Source: Bacillota bacterium (GTDB taxonomy: Bacteria; Bacillota; UBA4882; UBA8346). From it: 64,000 nucleotides of DNA. The notes below the pieces were generated by a model. That model saw only the letters and a program-made list of their open reading frames with translations. It had not been told where the DNA came from and searched no databases. How positions within the stretch are numbered: position 1 is the stretch's first letter; each line of letters opens with the position of its first letter. The position numbers and the translations under genes were made by a program. Of this stretch, positions 1 through 8,644 are shown piece by piece. The stretch covers positions 1-64,000 of the forward strand of contig JAFABB010000001.1 of assembly GCA_023426245.1 (NCBI GenBank). The letters are read 5' to 3'.

Positions 1-1
1 T

Positions 2-2125
2 TTAAGAAACCCTGATTTTAAATTTACCGACACTGCCGGCCAATTGATCGGAAATTTTCAATAAATCGGCTGCCAGCGAAGTGACTTGTTCGGCAATGGC
101 CGTTTGCTCCTCGGCGGATGCGGAAACCTCCTGTGAGGATGCGGCGGTCTCTTCGGAAATAGCGCCGATATTGGTAATAAAGCTTATCGTTTCTTCCTTT
201 ACCGTATTAATCGTTTTAATGTTTTCATTCACATCGGAAAGCCGATGGACAACATTATTCATTGCATCAATAATCTGATCGAAAGATTTTTGGGTTTCTT
301 CAACTGCGGCCAGCTGTTCCATCACGATTTGATGGGCTTTGGAAACAGTTTGCGTTGAAGTAAGGCTTTTGGTTTCAATCTCCTGCAAAATGATATTAAT
401 GGTCTTGGCAGTCTCACGGGACTCTGCTGCCAATTTATTGATCTCCTCCGCAACAACCGCAAAACCCGAACCATGGACACCTGCTCTGGCTGCCTCAATG
501 GCGGCATTTAGCGCCAGCAAATTAGTTTGTTCGGAGATGCCGGTGATTGCCTCGGTAAGACTCTTAATCTGTTCGGCGCAGGAACTTAACTCTTGAATAT
601 CCTTAACCGCCGTATTGGTGATATCATCGGTTTCATTCACCCTTAGCGCCAATTGTTGAATCATGGCCTTGGATTGTAAACCCATCCCCCGGACCGATTG
701 GGTGATCTGTTCCATTTCGCTGGATTGAGAAACAACATTTTCGATCCGTTTGGCCAAATCATCCATTTTTTGAGTGGTTTTTTCGGCCTCTTGCGTTTGT
801 TCCATGGTGCCGCGGCTGATTTCTTCCGTTGCCGTAGCCACTGTTTCCGCAGTATGAGACGATTGGGCCGAGCTTTCTTCCAGTACTTTACTCCGCTTAA
901 GCACTTCGGAAACGAGATTTTGGGTATCGCTGATCAAATTTTGGATTTGAGTTATCATCCGGTTAAAACTCCGCCCCAGCTGTCCCAACTCATCTTTGCT
1001 ATCCAGCTCGACATTAACCGACAAATCTCCATTTTCCGCCTGTTTCATCGCTTTCATAACCTGTTGCAAAGGCTGAGAAATTCCTAGCGCCACCATAATG
1101 GAGATAATCACCACAATGATACTGATAATGATTCCTAAGGCCAGCGCCCATAAACCAACCATTCTGGACTGGGCGTATAAATATGAGTTCGGAGCAATAC
1201 TCAGCAGGTACCACTCCTTGGCCGGGATGGGATTAACCGTCATTAATACATTTTTGTCCTTAACGCGCTCCGGGAATTTGCCGGATCTTTCTCCCAAGTT
1301 GGCTAGTTTCTTCACAATATTATGATCGCGGGCCAATTCGCTGATGCTTTTGCCCCAATCTTTCTGAAATGGGGAAGCCACTACAATTCCATCATCTGTA
1401 ATAATCATGGAATAAGGATGTTTTAAAATTTCTTTTTCTGATCCATTGAAAGATTCGTTATACAATGTGTAATTAATCACTTTATCCAGTCCAGCGGGAT
1501 TAAAAAATACAGTCACCACTCCGATGGGTTGCAAACTATCCAAATCACCGACAAGCCGGCTAAGTCCTATACCCCCTTTGAGGTAGAACCAATGGAGTTT
1601 TCCCTTCTCAGCAAGTGTCTTTCGAAAATCGGGAGTTTTTCTAAATTCATTGGCTGAAATATAACCACTCCCCGTTTGATACTGCTGATCATTTTTAAGC
1701 GAATTGAAAAGAATCGATGTATCATTTCCCGAAGCAATCGCGGAATCATCAAAAATTTTCGTATACCGTTGGTTAAGACCCAAAAAATCCAAACTCGTAT
1801 TGTTAACACATTCAGCCAATGATTGGTTTATCTCATGGCTGGATATCATTTGCGTGGAGAAATCTTCATATTTCTTTAGACTCAAGTCCAAGTTATTGGT
1901 AACCTGGGTGAGTTCCCGGAGTGAGTATTGGGAAATTTTATCGGCAATCGCTGCTTTGGAAATATGGTACGATATCACTCCCATCAAAGATAAAGGAATA
2001 ATGGATACCGCCAGCAAGATTAAAATTAAACGGTCTCTGATTGACAAATGATTGAAGTGGGCATAATTTTCGGGCTTAATTAACTGGGTAATTATTTTCA
2101 GAATACTATTATTAAATTTTATCAT
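2..2125 (-). CDS. methyl-accepting chemotaxis protein, dCache-type sensor
   Basis: A membrane chemoreceptor that would pass an extracellular ligand signal to CheA/CheW. The 707-residue protein has a first membrane helix near residues 32-54, an extracytoplasmic sensor of about 265 residues, a second helix near 322-350, a HAMP domain and a long cytoplasmic coiled coil. The signalling tip contains NLLALNAAIEAARAG followed by GFAVVAEE, the classic hairpin-tip motif. The stop codon lies inside the window, so the gene is complete. It is preceded by GAGGA at good spacing. It is a close paralogue of the receptor at 30031-32160, with long identical stretches in the first helix, HAMP and tip. Both sit at the downstream end of a sulfatase/ABC transporter module, so sensing of the imported sugar is a reasonable inference. 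The ligand is unknown. Confidence 0.93.
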   Translation of the reverse strand: MIKFNNSILKIITQLIKPENYAHFNHLSIRDRLILILLAVSIIPLSLMGVISYHISKAAIADKISQYSLRELTQVTNNLDLSLKKYEDFSTQMISSHEINQSLAECVNNTSLDFLGLNQRYTKIFDDSAIASGNDTSILFNSLKNDQQYQTGSGYISANEFRKTPDFRKTLAEKGKLHWFYLKGGIGLSRLVGDLDSLQPIGVVTVFFNPAGLDKVINYTLYNESFNGSEKEILKHPYSMIITDDGIVVASPFQKDWGKSISELARDHNIVKKLANLGERSGKFPERVKDKNVLMTVNPIPAKEWYLLSIAPNSYLYAQSRMVGLWALALGIIISIIVVIISIMVALGISQPLQQVMKAMKQAENGDLSVNVELDSKDELGQLGRSFNRMITQIQNLISDTQNLVSEVLKRSKVLEESSAQSSHTAETVATATEEISRGTMEQTQEAEKTTQKMDDLAKRIENVVSQSSEMEQITQSVRGMGLQSKAMIQQLALRVNETDDITNTAVKDIQELSSCAEQIKSLTEAITGISEQTNLLALNAAIEAARAGVHGSGFAVVAEEINKLAAESRETAKTINIILQEIETKSLTSTQTVSKAHQIVMEQLAAVEETQKSFDQIIDAMNNVVHRLSDVNENIKTINTVKEETISFITNIGAISEETAASSQEVSASAEEQTAIAEQVTSLAADLLKISDQLAGSVGKFKIRVS

Positions 2126-2203
2126 CCGTCCTCACTTAACCTTTAGTTTTAGATAAAATGCTTTTTATATTAGAATCATCTCGCTGCGAATTAACCAGAG
2201 TTC

Positions 2204-3700
2204 TTAAAGCCCTAATCGTTTGAACTGTTCTTTCGGGGCGTCGTACCGGCGCATGGCGGCAATTAAGGCCTTAGATATATTCCTTTCTATTTCCCCATCA
2301 AGAATTGGTTTTTCCTGTAGATAATCGTTTGCAATATCAAACAATAAATTTTGTTCGAGGAAGGGACTCCTTTTGTTGAACGACTGGGTCTGATCCCTCA
2401 TCTGGATTATCTCCCCGGGAATTTTATATACCGGATAAGGGGTCCAGGGTAAAAAAGCGCCTGTCTCAATACGGCTTAAATCCTTAAGGCAGTCACAATC
2501 AAAATACTGGTTTAAAGTCATAGGCATGGCCGTATAGATATATAACGGATCGTTGGTTTCGCTTGCCGCAGCCCTAAAATAAGTATAGTGCCCGTCGGTT
2601 ATATTAATGTCTTTTCCGAAATATCCATAAATAGCATAATCCCGGATTTTTCCATCAGCTCCTTTGAGCAGCGGCAACCAAGATCCGCCATGCAGGGGGT
2701 TGCGGCAACCGTGGGAATTGATCCCGAAATAATCCATTAGGGTAGGAAAGAGATCGATGTTTTGTGTCAGCGCCTTGATACGGCTGCCACTCGATTGATC
2801 GCCGGGAAGATGTAACATGAAGGGAATATGGAAAACTTCATTATAAGCCGGCATATAATTTTTAGCCATAAAACCATGCTCACCCAGCATATATCCATGG
2901 TCGGCCGTTAAAGCCATTAAAGTGTCATCCCAGAGCCCCTGACGGTCGATGATATCCAATACTTTCCCAAACCAGTGATCGGTCATGGTTAGTAATGCCG
3001 CATACCGTTTCCGCAGATGTTCCAAAGCTTCGGACGGTAAATTAACCTTCTTATATTCCGGCCATGCACATAAAGGGCCCTTATAGTCATCGCCATATTC
3101 TTTCAAATACTCCGATGGAAAATCGAAAGGCTCATGCGGATCAAAAACTTCCACCCATAGCAAGTAATTATCGGCATTCTTATTATTTTCCAGCCACTGG
3201 GCAGCTGCTTGCAAGGTCATCGGCCCGGGATAGTTCTCCTCCCGCGTAAACTTGGTGCGATTGTGCCAATATTGGGGAGTAAACTTGCCAAGGTGAGGCG
3301 GAATCGCTTCTTGGTTGACCCGTGATATCCAAGGATCGTTTTCCTGCCCCCGGATCAGCTCCCAAGTATCAAATTGTTGGCAATAGTTTTCCCCCCCGAT
3401 CCGGAAATAATGGTAATGGTCTGTAACAATATGGGAATAAACACCGTTTTCTCGGAGTACTTGCGGCAAAGTACAATCAAATGGTTCAATCGGGCCCCAG
3501 TTGCGTTCCAAAAAGTTCAACCGGCCGGTGAAAAGATCTCTGCGCGCCGGTATACAAGGAGCAGACCCTACCCAATGATTGTCAAATATCACGGAACGCT
3601 GGGCGAACCTGGAAATATTGGGCGTTTGAACCCATTCATTGCCATAAACCGATAAATGCCTGCGGTTAAGCGTATCAAACAAAAATACAATTGCTTTCAT
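2204..3700 (-). CDS. sulfatase, Cys-type, no signal peptide
   Basis: Sulfatase of the alkaline-phosphatase superfamily, hydrolysing a sulfate ester. The N-terminal metal-binding stretch (FLFDT, residues 6-10) is followed by the active-site motif CIPAR with Cys49 as the residue to be converted to formylglycine. The fourth position is Ala, where CxPSR is more usual. A second metal motif TADHGYMLGEHG lies in the middle, and VFDPHEPF earlier is also typical. There is no signal peptide or membrane segment, so the enzyme should be cytosolic. At 498 aa it is of normal length. An AAAGGATGAG ribosome site precedes the ATG. It lies next to a SulP transporter and in the same direction as the next sulfatase. 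The substrate cannot be read from the sequence. Confidence 0.93.
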   Translation of the reverse strand: MKAIVFLFDTLNRRHLSVYGNEWVQTPNISRFAQRSVIFDNHWVGSAPCIPARRDLFTGRLNFLERNWGPIEPFDCTLPQVLRENGVYSHIVTDHYHYFRIGGENYCQQFDTWELIRGQENDPWISRVNQEAIPPHLGKFTPQYWHNRTKFTREENYPGPMTLQAAAQWLENNKNADNYLLWVEVFDPHEPFDFPSEYLKEYGDDYKGPLCAWPEYKKVNLPSEALEHLRKRYAALLTMTDHWFGKVLDIIDRQGLWDDTLMALTADHGYMLGEHGFMAKNYMPAYNEVFHIPFMLHLPGDQSSGSRIKALTQNIDLFPTLMDYFGINSHGCRNPLHGGSWLPLLKGADGKIRDYAIYGYFGKDINITDGHYTYFRAAASETNDPLYIYTAMPMTLNQYFDCDCLKDLSRIETGAFLPWTPYPVYKIPGEIIQMRDQTQSFNKRSPFLEQNLLFDIANDYLQEKPILDGEIERNISKALIAAMRRYDAPKEQFKRLGL

Positions 3701-3781
3701 AAGGTTCTCATCCTTTCATCTTTTCCTTTACCCATGTTTTATGCATGAATGTGACGCTAACTTTCCGATTATAATTGTTGT

Positions 3782-5497
3782 TTATCGATTCAAGGGGCTT
3801 ACCGGCAATAAAGAGCACGCTGTTTGATATGCTTTAAACGAAGATGCGTACACTTGCTCTTCCGTCATAAAAACATTCATTTCACCCACCATGGTTGTTA
3901 TTCCCAATTTATCAAGAAATCTTTTCATAGCCGGTTCCACACCGCACAGGAGGACCTTTTTTCCTCTTTTCTGCAAAGCGGCGATAAAACTTTCGATGAC
4001 TTCAAAAGCTGATATATCAACAACATTAACCCTTTTGAGCCGTAGAATGCAAACCAACGTATGGGGATCATCACGGATCAGACTTAATTTTTCCTCCAAA
4101 TTGGTAGCCGACCCGAAATATAAATCACCTTCAATGTGGATCATCGTAATTCCAATCGGATTATCTTTTAAGATCTCATCCCGGACCGGCAATTCTTTAA
4201 ATGTCAACTTATCATCCTGTTTTAGCACTTTGACCTTAATCTCCCCGGTATTCCACAGATGAACGATAACCGAAACCGCAATCCCGATTAAAATGGCCCG
4301 TTCAAGATCCGGCATCAAAACGGTGGCGATAATCGTCACAGCCATCACTGTCATATCGAACTTATTGGCTTTGATAATCTTCCGGATGGCGTGTTTATTG
4401 ACCATGTTGTAGGCGACCACAATGATCACACCGGCCAAGCTGGCGTTAGGAATATATTGGGCATAATGGGCAAAAAAGATAAGTGTGATGGCCACAAAAA
4501 ATCCTGATAATATTCCGGCCAGTTTGGTCTTGGCTCCGGCGCCGAAATTAATTGCCGAACGGGTAAACGAGCCTGAAGAGGGGAAACATTGGAAGAATGC
4601 CGCAACCATGTTGGCCAGCCCCTGACCAATAAATTCCCGGTTGGGTTCGATTTTTTGTTCCGTCGAAAGGGAGATGGATTTAGAGATCGAGATCGCTTCT
4701 ACCAGGCCAACAATGGCGATAGCAACTGCTCCGCCCATCAAATCAAAAACCCAGTTGATTTTGAAACTATTCATTAACTGAAACGTCGGTAAATGGCTTG
4801 GAATATCGCCGATTAGCTTTATTCCACAGGCGGCTAAGCCAAATATTTTAACAAAAATGGCGCTGACTACTATTCCAATTAAGGAACCGGGAATATTTTT
4901 ATTAATCTTTTTACTGATCACAATGATGGTGATGGTTAAAATCGCCAAACCCAGCGCGTAAAGATTGATCTTATCAAGGCCGCTCAAAGTCAAGAAAACC
5001 TTCTCGTATAATGGATGATAGCCTTTAGCCACTTTAATGCCAAAGAACTGGTCCAATTGTCCTAAAGCGATGATGATCCCTGCTCCGGCTGTAAACCCCA
5101 CAATCACCGAGTGGGAGACAAAATCAATGATCTTGCCGACCCTCAAGAAGCCCATTAAAAACTGCAGCATACCGACTAGAAAAGTCAATAAAAAGAGCAT
5201 CCCCAAAAAATTGTCGTGCGTAAAATATTGGACTTGGCTTGCAATCATTAAAGAAATCGCATTGGTAGGCCCGGTAACCAAATGGTTCGAACTTCCAAAA
5301 AGGGAACCGATAATTGCAGCCACGATGGATGTATATAAACCGTAGACTGGGTTTACTCCGGCGATTAGTGCGTAAGCCATTGATTGTGGCAAGGCGACAA
5401 TGGCCACAGTCAAACCAGCCACCAAATCAAATTTAAAATATTCTTTGCGGTAGGACTTCAGATCATGAAATAAAGAAATTTTATTGAATCCTTCCAT
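3782..5497 (-). CDS. SulP-family anion permease with STAS domain
   Basis: SLC26/SulP transporter, a family that moves sulfate, bicarbonate and other anions. The N-terminal SulP membrane domain (residues about 20-410) has the family stretch ALPQSMAYALIAGVNPVYGLY and the GSFTRSAINFGAG segment. It is followed by a cytoplasmic STAS domain (about 430-550, with LRLKRVNVVDISAFE). The chosen start is MEGFNK, which has GGGGGAG just upstream. A TTG seven codons earlier would place that site inside the gene. The gene lies between two sulfatase genes in the same orientation with short gaps. Because those sulfatases would release sulfate inside the cell, export or exchange of sulfate is a plausible role, but SulP direction and substrate cannot be told from sequence. 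Confidence 0.93.
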   Translation of the reverse strand: MEGFNKISLFHDLKSYRKEYFKFDLVAGLTVAIVALPQSMAYALIAGVNPVYGLYTSIVAAIIGSLFGSSNHLVTGPTNAISLMIASQVQYFTHDNFLGMLFLLTFLVGMLQFLMGFLRVGKIIDFVSHSVIVGFTAGAGIIIALGQLDQFFGIKVAKGYHPLYEKVFLTLSGLDKINLYALGLAILTITIIVISKKINKNIPGSLIGIVVSAIFVKIFGLAACGIKLIGDIPSHLPTFQLMNSFKINWVFDLMGGAVAIAIVGLVEAISISKSISLSTEQKIEPNREFIGQGLANMVAAFFQCFPSSGSFTRSAINFGAGAKTKLAGILSGFFVAITLIFFAHYAQYIPNASLAGVIIVVAYNMVNKHAIRKIIKANKFDMTVMAVTIIATVLMPDLERAILIGIAVSVIVHLWNTGEIKVKVLKQDDKLTFKELPVRDEILKDNPIGITMIHIEGDLYFGSATNLEEKLSLIRDDPHTLVCILRLKRVNVVDISAFEVIESFIAALQKRGKKVLLCGVEPAMKRFLDKLGITTMVGEMNVFMTEEQVYASSFKAYQTACSLLPVSPLNR

Positions 5498-5557
5498 GAA
5501 TCTCCCCCATTTCGGCAAAATTTAAAGTTAGTTTAAATACCGCCAACTCATCAGGTT

Positions 5558-7006
5558 TCATTTCATTTCCCGCTTTAAAACCGATGCCTGATACTCCGGG
5601 AAAAAAGCAGAGATCCGCTCATCAAAATCCACTACATTTTTTAATCCGGTTGCCTGAAGCATCCTTGTCTGAAATTGAAAAGCCCTCCGGCTAACTTCAT
5701 CGGGATCGCAAATTTGGTAAAGCCGCTTTTGACATTCGGCAATCGCTACTTGAATTTGCGGATTATCACCGGCAGCCGGAAATAAATTATTCATTTCTTG
5801 CGGATCATTCTCAATGTTGAATAGCTGGCCTTCGGTGCCGACATAATGGACATACTTCCATTGTTGCCAGCGGATCATAAACATCCCGGTAGGCATGCCG
5901 TGGGCATGATATTCGCTGAAAGCAAAATCTCTTGGATAACTCCGGGTATCGCCCTTAATCAGCGGTAACAAGCTGGCGCCCTGCAGCCCCTGGGGTACTG
6001 GTATCCCTAAGCTGTCGCAAATAGTCGGTGAAAGATCGGTCAAGGAAACATAATCATTAATTCTTATTCCGCCAGGGATACCAGGCCCTTTCATCAGCAA
6101 AGGGATATGTACCGATTCCTCATACATGCAACATTTCCACCATAAGCCGTGATGTCCCAGTTGCTCGCCATGATCACTGGTATAAATGACGAAAGTATCT
6201 TCAGCTAAGCCCCGGCGTTCCAGCGTATCGAGAATTTGGCCTACATGCTGGTCCAGCTCGCCGATAAGAGAGTAATATCCGACATGTGCCTTGCGGATGG
6301 TTTCCGTATCAATCTGATCCCCGCTGAAATGTCTTTGCAACACCCGTAACGGCTCAATCAACTCATCAAAAGGGGGTTTGGCTACTTGCGGAATATCGCT
6401 CACCAATTTATCATAATCATCCCAGTATTTCTGTTGATAAAAAAACGGAAAATGAGGCTGGAGAAACCCTACATATAAGACCCACGGCGGGCTTTTTTTC
6501 TCTTTCCGTTCCAGCCAATCCAGAACAAAATGCAATACTTTTTCATCTTCGGATTCCGACTCCCGGGGCTTAATCTTTTCAAAGCGGCTCTTCCCAATTG
6601 GCCTTGGAATATCCCGTTGCCGGAATAAGCCGCTCAAATCCGGCTCCGTATCATATTCGCCTAATCCGTGATCGTTGAGCCCCGGATAAGTCCCCTTGGG
6701 ATGAAAATGATTTTTACCAACTCCGGTAAACTCATCAAAGCCATGTTCCGTCACCAGTTCTGAAAGGCCCTTGACCCGGCCGTCGTAAGGGGTGGCATTA
6801 TCCCAGGTTCCCAATTGATTGACAAAATATCCGGTAAAAGCGCTGGCGCGGGCAGGCACGCATAACGGACAAGGAGTATAACAGTTGGTGAAAGTGGCGC
6901 CCTCTGAAGCCAAACGGTCCAGCGCCGGTGTTTGAACAATGGGATGTCCGGAATTACCCATCGCTTGATAGGAATGTTCATCGGACATAATCATTACAAT
7001 ATTCAT
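5558..7006 (-). CDS. sulfatase, Cys-type, no signal peptide
   Basis: Formylglycine-dependent sulfatase of 482 aa. The N-terminus IVMIMSDEH supplies the first metal ligand. The active-site motif is CPLCVPAR, with Cys49 the likely modified residue and a second cysteine three residues before it. The downstream motif YTSDHGEQLGHHG carries the second metal site. There is no secretion signal. AGGAGGCCCGCCC precedes the ATG. It shares the CPLCVPAR form with the sulfatases at 8645-10069 and 10116-11717, suggesting one subfamily. It is the upstream neighbour of the SulP gene and is separated from the rest of the cluster by a repeat-bearing intergenic region. Confidence 0.93.
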   Translation of the reverse strand: MNIVMIMSDEHSYQAMGNSGHPIVQTPALDRLASEGATFTNCYTPCPLCVPARASAFTGYFVNQLGTWDNATPYDGRVKGLSELVTEHGFDEFTGVGKNHFHPKGTYPGLNDHGLGEYDTEPDLSGLFRQRDIPRPIGKSRFEKIKPRESESEDEKVLHFVLDWLERKEKKSPPWVLYVGFLQPHFPFFYQQKYWDDYDKLVSDIPQVAKPPFDELIEPLRVLQRHFSGDQIDTETIRKAHVGYYSLIGELDQHVGQILDTLERRGLAEDTFVIYTSDHGEQLGHHGLWWKCCMYEESVHIPLLMKGPGIPGGIRINDYVSLTDLSPTICDSLGIPVPQGLQGASLLPLIKGDTRSYPRDFAFSEYHAHGMPTGMFMIRWQQWKYVHYVGTEGQLFNIENDPQEMNNLFPAAGDNPQIQVAIAECQKRLYQICDPDEVSRRAFQFQTRMLQATGLKNVVDFDERISAFFPEYQASVLKREMK

Positions 7007-7068
7007 GGGCGGGCCTCCTGTTATTTTATTTTATGATTATAAAGATAAATCAGCAAATAATAGAGACG

Positions 7069-7242
7069 TTGCCGAAATGAGCGAGTGCGGCGTGATGAGC
7101 GGCCTATAGCGTCGTCAGTTGGTCGCTCCAGTCCTCAGCGTACATTAAGTACGCTTCCGGTCTTCACTTCCCGCCTTCCTAGCTCTGCTTGCTCCTGACG
7201 CCGCAAGTATACTCAACGAAGTTGGCTCTCTCATTTCGGCAA
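7069..7242. repeat. structured intergenic repeat, copy 1
   Basis: A 174-bp element bounded by a perfect 13-bp inverted repeat, TTGCCGAAATGAG and CTCATTTCGGCAA. Inside is a second inverted pair (TGCGGCGT / ACGCCGCA) and a hairpin with 7-bp arms, AGCGTAC-ATTAA-GTACGCT. Read on the minus strand its core aligns with copy 2 over about 115 bases, including GCGGCGTCA, AGCAAGCAG, CTAGGAA and a shared GACCGGA-type block. No convincing coding potential. I cannot assign it to a named family. Confidence 0.8.
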
Positions 7243-7415
7243 GCTTTATCCCGGCGCGCCGCTGTGAAAGCGCCGGATGACGTGCTTTTTGGCTAAAGTA
7301 GGCCACTTGGATTTACTAGAACGATTTTTGTATCTCTTTGTAAATTTGTATCGACTCTAAAATAATGCTGGTTACCCGAGTTTCGGCGCTATGCCCAGAT
7401 GCGCCGAGATGGACC

Positions 7416-7588
7416 TTGCCGGTTTGGTTGGGTCAACTTCCTTGAATAAACTTGCGGCGTCAAAAGCAAGCAGTACTAGGAACGATTGAACGAGAACCGG
7501 AGGTGTACTGGATGTACACCGAGGATCGGAGTGATTGAGTAACGACGTAATGCGCAGCTTTTCACGTCGCACCCAACCAAACCGGCAA
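7416..7588. repeat. structured intergenic repeat, copy 2 (inverted)
   Basis: A 173-bp element bounded by a perfect 18-bp inverted repeat, TTGCCGGTTTGGTTGGGT and its complement at 7571-7588. The central hairpin is GGTGTAC-TGGAT-GTACACC. It is the same architecture as copy 1 but in the opposite orientation. Stem sequences differ between the copies while pairing is kept, and only the tips TTGCCG and CGGCAA are shared. A short open frame across it is a by-product and not a gene. The rest of 7007-7654 holds nothing else I can identify. Confidence 0.8.
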
Positions 7589-7654
7589 ATTCTCTCATCC
7601 TTTCATTCTTCTTTTTTTATATCTTCTTCCTGAGTTAGCTTTATAATCAGATTT

Positions 7655-8530
7655 TTATTCAATAACTATTTTGTACTGGCAACGGAATTGCTGTCTTGGA
7701 GCCAGGGAGAGTATCCCCTCTTTCATCCGCAGATCGGGCGAGACTCCCTGCGTGGCAGTAATTCCATACCATGGTTCGATACAGACAAAGGGCGCTTGGT
7801 TGACAGGCGACCAGATACCCAGATAAGGAAACCCGGCAAATCCAACCGTAAGGGCTTTGAGGTTTCCACGATCCTCCAAGGTCACACTCTCCGACCGTAG
7901 GCCTTTCAAAATATACACTTTGGTCTTTCCGTCAAAATCCAACGACGGGATATCCACGACATTCCCGCCTTCTAAAAAAGGCGCTTCCCTCCCGGTCATA
8001 TAGCCGGATTCATTGACCAACCGGTTGATGGTTTCAAGTTTCTCAAAAACCAACCGGCCGTTTTTCCGGCCATCCGGACTTACGCTGCAATTTAGAGCGG
8101 GATGGCCCCCAATGGAAAACCATAACGTCTGATGGTCCCTGTTTTCTACCTGAAACCGCGTAGTCAAAGTTTTTTCCTGAAGCGTGTAAGTAACCAGCAG
8201 TCGAAATTGGAATGGATATTGGCAAAGGGTGGAAGGATCATCCTCCAAACAAAAGGTAAGCGAATTTTCTTCCTCTTTGGAAAGGAAAAACTCCTTCTTC
8301 GCTGCAAAACCATGACGTTCCATGGCATATCTTTTTTCTCCATACCCATATTGGCCCTCATTCAAATTGCCGATGATCGGAAACAGCACCGGCGCCCGGT
8401 TGTCCCAAAATTGCGGATCGCCCTGCCAGAGATATTGGTATCCGTCGGATTTTCCAATCATGCTCCGCAGTTCGGCTCCATGCGAACTTATTTCAGTTTT
8501 TAGAAAGTCGTTTTCCAATAAATATTGCAA
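7655..8530 (-). CDS. aldose 1-epimerase family protein (LacX-like)
   Basis: Galactose mutarotase-like protein of 291 aa, which would interconvert anomers of a free aldose or sugar phosphate. Family features include the N-terminal EISSHGAELRSM, the stretch LWQGDPQFWDNRAPVLFPIIG, the histidine-containing MERHGFA and the IGGHPALN motif, then a C-terminal CIEPWYG. No signal peptide. The start is TTG, with AAAGGA ten bases upstream. It follows the sulfatase at 8645 in the same direction across a 114-bp gap. Its placement among desulfation enzymes fits a role in handling the desulfated sugar, which is inference. Confidence 0.88.
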   Translation of the reverse strand: MQYLLENDFLKTEISSHGAELRSMIGKSDGYQYLWQGDPQFWDNRAPVLFPIIGNLNEGQYGYGEKRYAMERHGFAAKKEFFLSKEEENSLTFCLEDDPSTLCQYPFQFRLLVTYTLQEKTLTTRFQVENRDHQTLWFSIGGHPALNCSVSPDGRKNGRLVFEKLETINRLVNESGYMTGREAPFLEGGNVVDIPSLDFDGKTKVYILKGLRSESVTLEDRGNLKALTVGFAGFPYLGIWSPVNQAPFVCIEPWYGITATQGVSPDLRMKEGILSLAPRQQFRCQYKIVIE

Positions 8531-8644
8531 AGCGCTTGAGTCCTTTCACCTTGATATTCTGCAAATTCCTCAATTCTTATTTTAACTTGAATCCGGCAAG
8601 TAACTTCAAAAACTCAGTCCCATTTAAACTTGCCGGATCGAGGT

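Noticed and set aside
7372..7572. A 66-codon minus-strand frame across repeat copy 2
   Set aside because: It runs through both inverted-repeat arms and the central hairpin, has no ribosome site and no protein-like composition.
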